A program made the position numbers and the translations under genes. A DNA stretch of 64,000 bases, taken from positions 124,001 to 188,000 of the forward strand of contig NZ_JACNMJ010000002.1 in NCBI RefSeq assembly GCF_014526325.1, given 5' to 3'. Shown piece after piece: positions 62,135-64,000 of the stretch. Positions within the stretch are counted from its first letter, which is position 1. Every line of letters starts with the position of its first letter. The notes under the pieces are model-generated. The model did no database searches, was not told where the DNA came from, and saw only the letters and a list, made by a program, of their open reading frames with translations. Origin of the DNA: Psychroserpens algicola. Lineage in GTDB: Bacteria > Bacteroidota > Bacteroidia > Flavobacteriales > Flavobacteriaceae.

Positions 62135-63121
62135 TTATGTTGTCATGATATCTGACACTCGTAATAATTCCATATTTATTTCAGATTTACCTTTAACAGC
62201 TTTATCTAAAGGTGTAAGCGCTATTTTATCACTTAAAAGACCTACCATATAATTGGTTTTTCCTTCAAAAAGACTTTCTACAGCTTTAACACCCATTCTA
62301 CTTGCCAATACACGATCAAAACATGATGGTGATCCACCACGTTGCATGTGTCCTAAAACAGAAACACGTACATCGTATTCGATCATATTTTCTTCCACAT
62401 AATCTTTAAGTTCAAAAACATTTTTACCAATTTTATCACCTTCAGCTACGACAACAATACTAGACGATTTTCCGGATTGTTTACTGCGACGAAGAGATTC
62501 TAATAGTCGGTCTAAACCTAAATCTTCTTCAGGAATTAAAATTTCTTCAGCTCCTGCTCCAATACCAACATTTAAAGCAATGTGTCCGGCATCACGTCCC
62601 ATAACTTCAACAAAAAATAAGCGGTTATGTGAACTTGCAGTATCTCTAATTTTATCGATAGCTTCAACGACTGTATTTAATGCGGTGTCGTAACCAAGTG
62701 TATGAGATGTTCCGAAGATATCATTATCAATTGTACCAGGAATTCCCATGACAGGAAACCCGAATTCCTGATTAAACACCATGGCACCTGTAAAAGTACC
62801 ATCACCACCAATAGCAACAAGAGCATCAATATTGGCATTGGTTAATTGTTTATAAGCTTCTTTACGACCTTCGGCAGTTCTAAACGTTTTAGATCTAGCA
62901 GACTTAAGAACGGTTCCTCCTTTATTAATAATGTCTTTTACACTACGTGCATTCATCGCCTTGAAATCACCTTCAATCATCCCTTCATAACCTCTGTAAA
63001 TCCCAACACATTCTACATTATGAAAAGCGCAAGTTCTAACTACAGATCGTATGGCAGCATTCATTCCTGGAGAGTCTCCTCCAGATGTAAAAACACCTAT
63101 TTTTTTTATCTTTTTTGACAT
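62135..63121 (-). CDS. pfkA: ATP-dependent 6-phosphofructokinase
   Basis: 328 aa. Nucleotide-loop GVFTSGGDSPGMNAAIRSVV, GGDGTFTGA with a glycine at the position that makes the enzyme ATP-dependent, the substrate loop GIPGTIDNDIFGTSHTLG with the catalytic aspartate, and a MGRDAGHIALN effector segment. It catalyses the committed step of glycolysis. First gene of the pfkA-gap unit. Confidence 0.97.
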   Translation of the reverse strand: MSKKIKKIGVFTSGGDSPGMNAAIRSVVRTCAFHNVECVGIYRGYEGMIEGDFKAMNARSVKDIINKGGTVLKSARSKTFRTAEGRKEAYKQLTNANIDALVAIGGDGTFTGAMVFNQEFGFPVMGIPGTIDNDIFGTSHTLGYDTALNTVVEAIDKIRDTASSHNRLFFVEVMGRDAGHIALNVGIGAGAEEILIPEEDLGLDRLLESLRRSKQSGKSSSIVVVAEGDKIGKNVFELKDYVEENMIEYDVRVSVLGHMQRGGSPSCFDRVLASRMGVKAVESLFEGKTNYMVGLLSDKIALTPLDKAVKGKSEINMELLRVSDIMTT

Positions 63122-63258
63122 ATATTTTTTGATTCAAAAAGTAAACTTAGTAAACAAAAACTACAATAAAAATGGAAATAGGGTTTATTTAACAGGTGTT
63201 CAAAAACTCAAACGTTTTCGTTAATAAAAAAAAGAAAAAATGTTAAAAACAGGCGAAA

Positions 63259-64000
63259 TTAATTGCTTTTCGAACCCTTTTTTGATTTGATTTTTATGAA
63301 ATCTGGAGTTAGATTTTCGTTTTCATCTTCTACTTTTTCTTCCTTTTTTTCCGCTTTCTTTTTATTCTTACCAGAGAAGATGATTTGTACCAATTCTTTA
63401 AAGGTGTCAAATTCGACATTATAAGTTAAACCTGCGCCTTGAGTATAACCGATTTCTTCACCAAAGTTTCTAATACTATTTTCTCTGTTGAAGAATGTCG
63501 CTTTAAGTGTTCCGTCGTCATTTAAAAGTACATCTATTTGAACATCACCAGCAATTACAGTTTGATTGACACCACCTATAGGCACTCCTACTTTACCGTT
63601 AATTAATACGCGATCACTAATTTTTGTACTTAATGTTAAACCTAATCTATCATCGGTTTGGTAATCTGCAGTTTGCGATCCCGCTTCATAGTTAAAATTA
63701 ACCTGCAGTTTCCCGTCATCGTTGGTTAGAAAACTGTTAAAAAAGGCATTTACACGATCTGAAATAGTACCATATGCTTGTTGTCCCAGACTTGCCTCAC
63801 TAGCAAACGAACCTGTTGACAATAAAAATAAGGCCTGATTTTCTCTACTTTCTCTGGTTTCTAAACGATATTCTAATTCTGATCGAATATTAGAATCTAC
63901 ATCTGGAAAATTAAAAGTAAAATCTGGATCTGGTTGTTCTAGCTGACCTGTTAGATTAATTTCTACTTCTACGTCAATACTTCTATTAATAGGCGCATCT
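63259..64000 (-). CDS. tamB: TamB/DUF490-type translocation and assembly protein, C-terminal part
   Basis: The frame is open to the window edge, so about 247 residues of a protein normally over 1,400 aa are present. The frame runs from the right edge as INRSIDVEVEINLTGQLEQP, then a FNFPD repeat-like strand, then RENQALFLLSTGSFASEASL, typical of the TamB C-terminal domain that contacts the outer-membrane BamA-like partner TamA. It ends in a lysine-rich tail. The tail (KKKAEKKEEKVEDENENL) is longer and more charged than in E. coli TamB. Confidence 0.88.
   Translation of the reverse strand, partial: DAPINRSIDVEVEINLTGQLEQPDPDFTFNFPDVDSNIRSELEYRLETRESRENQALFLLSTGSFASEASLGQQAYGTISDRVNAFFNSFLTNDDGKLQVNFNYEAGSQTADYQTDDRLGLTLSTKISDRVLINGKVGVPIGGVNQTVIAGDVQIDVLLNDDGTLKATFFNRENSIRNFGEEIGYTQGAGLTYNVEFDTFKELVQIIFSGKNKKKAEKKEEKVEDENENLTPDFIKIKSKKGSKSN

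Overview
The window is a stretch of a low-GC Bacteroidota chromosome, almost certainly from the family Flavobacteriaceae. The evidence is a type IX secretion (T9SS) and gliding adhesin operon with CHU_C (type B) sorting domains and PorP/SprF proteins, Bacteroidota -33/-7 promoters (TTG then TAnnTTTG), families such as DUF6090, DUF4251 and DUF5117-type metalloproteases, and a large number of exported proteins. I saw no rRNA, tRNA, CRISPR array or intact transposase. The genes at both edges are cut by the window: a DUF4251 lipoprotein on the left and the TamB C-terminus on the right.

Layout. 1-3.6 kb: small envelope proteins (TMEM175-like channel, zinc ribbon, YceI) and a membrane-tethered winged-helix regulator. 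3.6-17 kb (minus): a four-gene cell-surface operon in the order CHU_C protein, PorP fused to a repeat rod and a SPOR-like end, 2,738-aa SprB-type adhesin, PorP/SprF. This matches the sprC-sprD-sprB-sprF order known from gliding flavobacteria. 17-21.2 kb: exported beta-helix and intradiol-like proteins and an M23/LysM peptidase. 21.2-31 kb: a redox and electrophile-response neighbourhood with HxlR and nitroreductase divergent over two operators, a cupin, an AraC regulator with a tandem operator in front of a crotonase/2OG-oxygenase pair, an SDR, a KefF-like reductase with a Kef antiporter, and a serine hydrolase. 31-35 kb: a decayed sugar transporter, a DUF4242/cyclase-like/AraC fusion, an NTF2-like lipoprotein and an FAD oxidase, bracketed by two diverged copies of a ~100-bp repeat.

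35.1-40.7 kb is the most interesting part. It is a tight five-gene plus-strand operon of A+T-rich, AGA-arginine-rich genes: an XRE regulator, a double-GHKL protein (MutL/MORC-like ATPase joined to a histidine-kinase core), a stand-alone receiver protein, an HNH endonuclease and an NPPY-type N6-adenine DNA methyltransferase. It looks like a restriction-type defence island with a phosphorelay built in. It is followed by 700 bp of non-coding DNA full of inverted repeats, hairpins and a GC-rich tandem repeat.

41.4-64 kb is ordinary chromosome: LpxD, a class-3 lipase, a zinc metalloprotease, ribosome hibernation factor, OmpA lipoprotein, two MscS-type channels, Dps, CorA, a sodium:solute symporter with a BadF-type kinase, and the glycolytic genes gap and pfkA. 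Within it, a GreA-like gene carries an in-frame stop at codon 7. All functional statements come from reading motifs and gene order; no database search was run.
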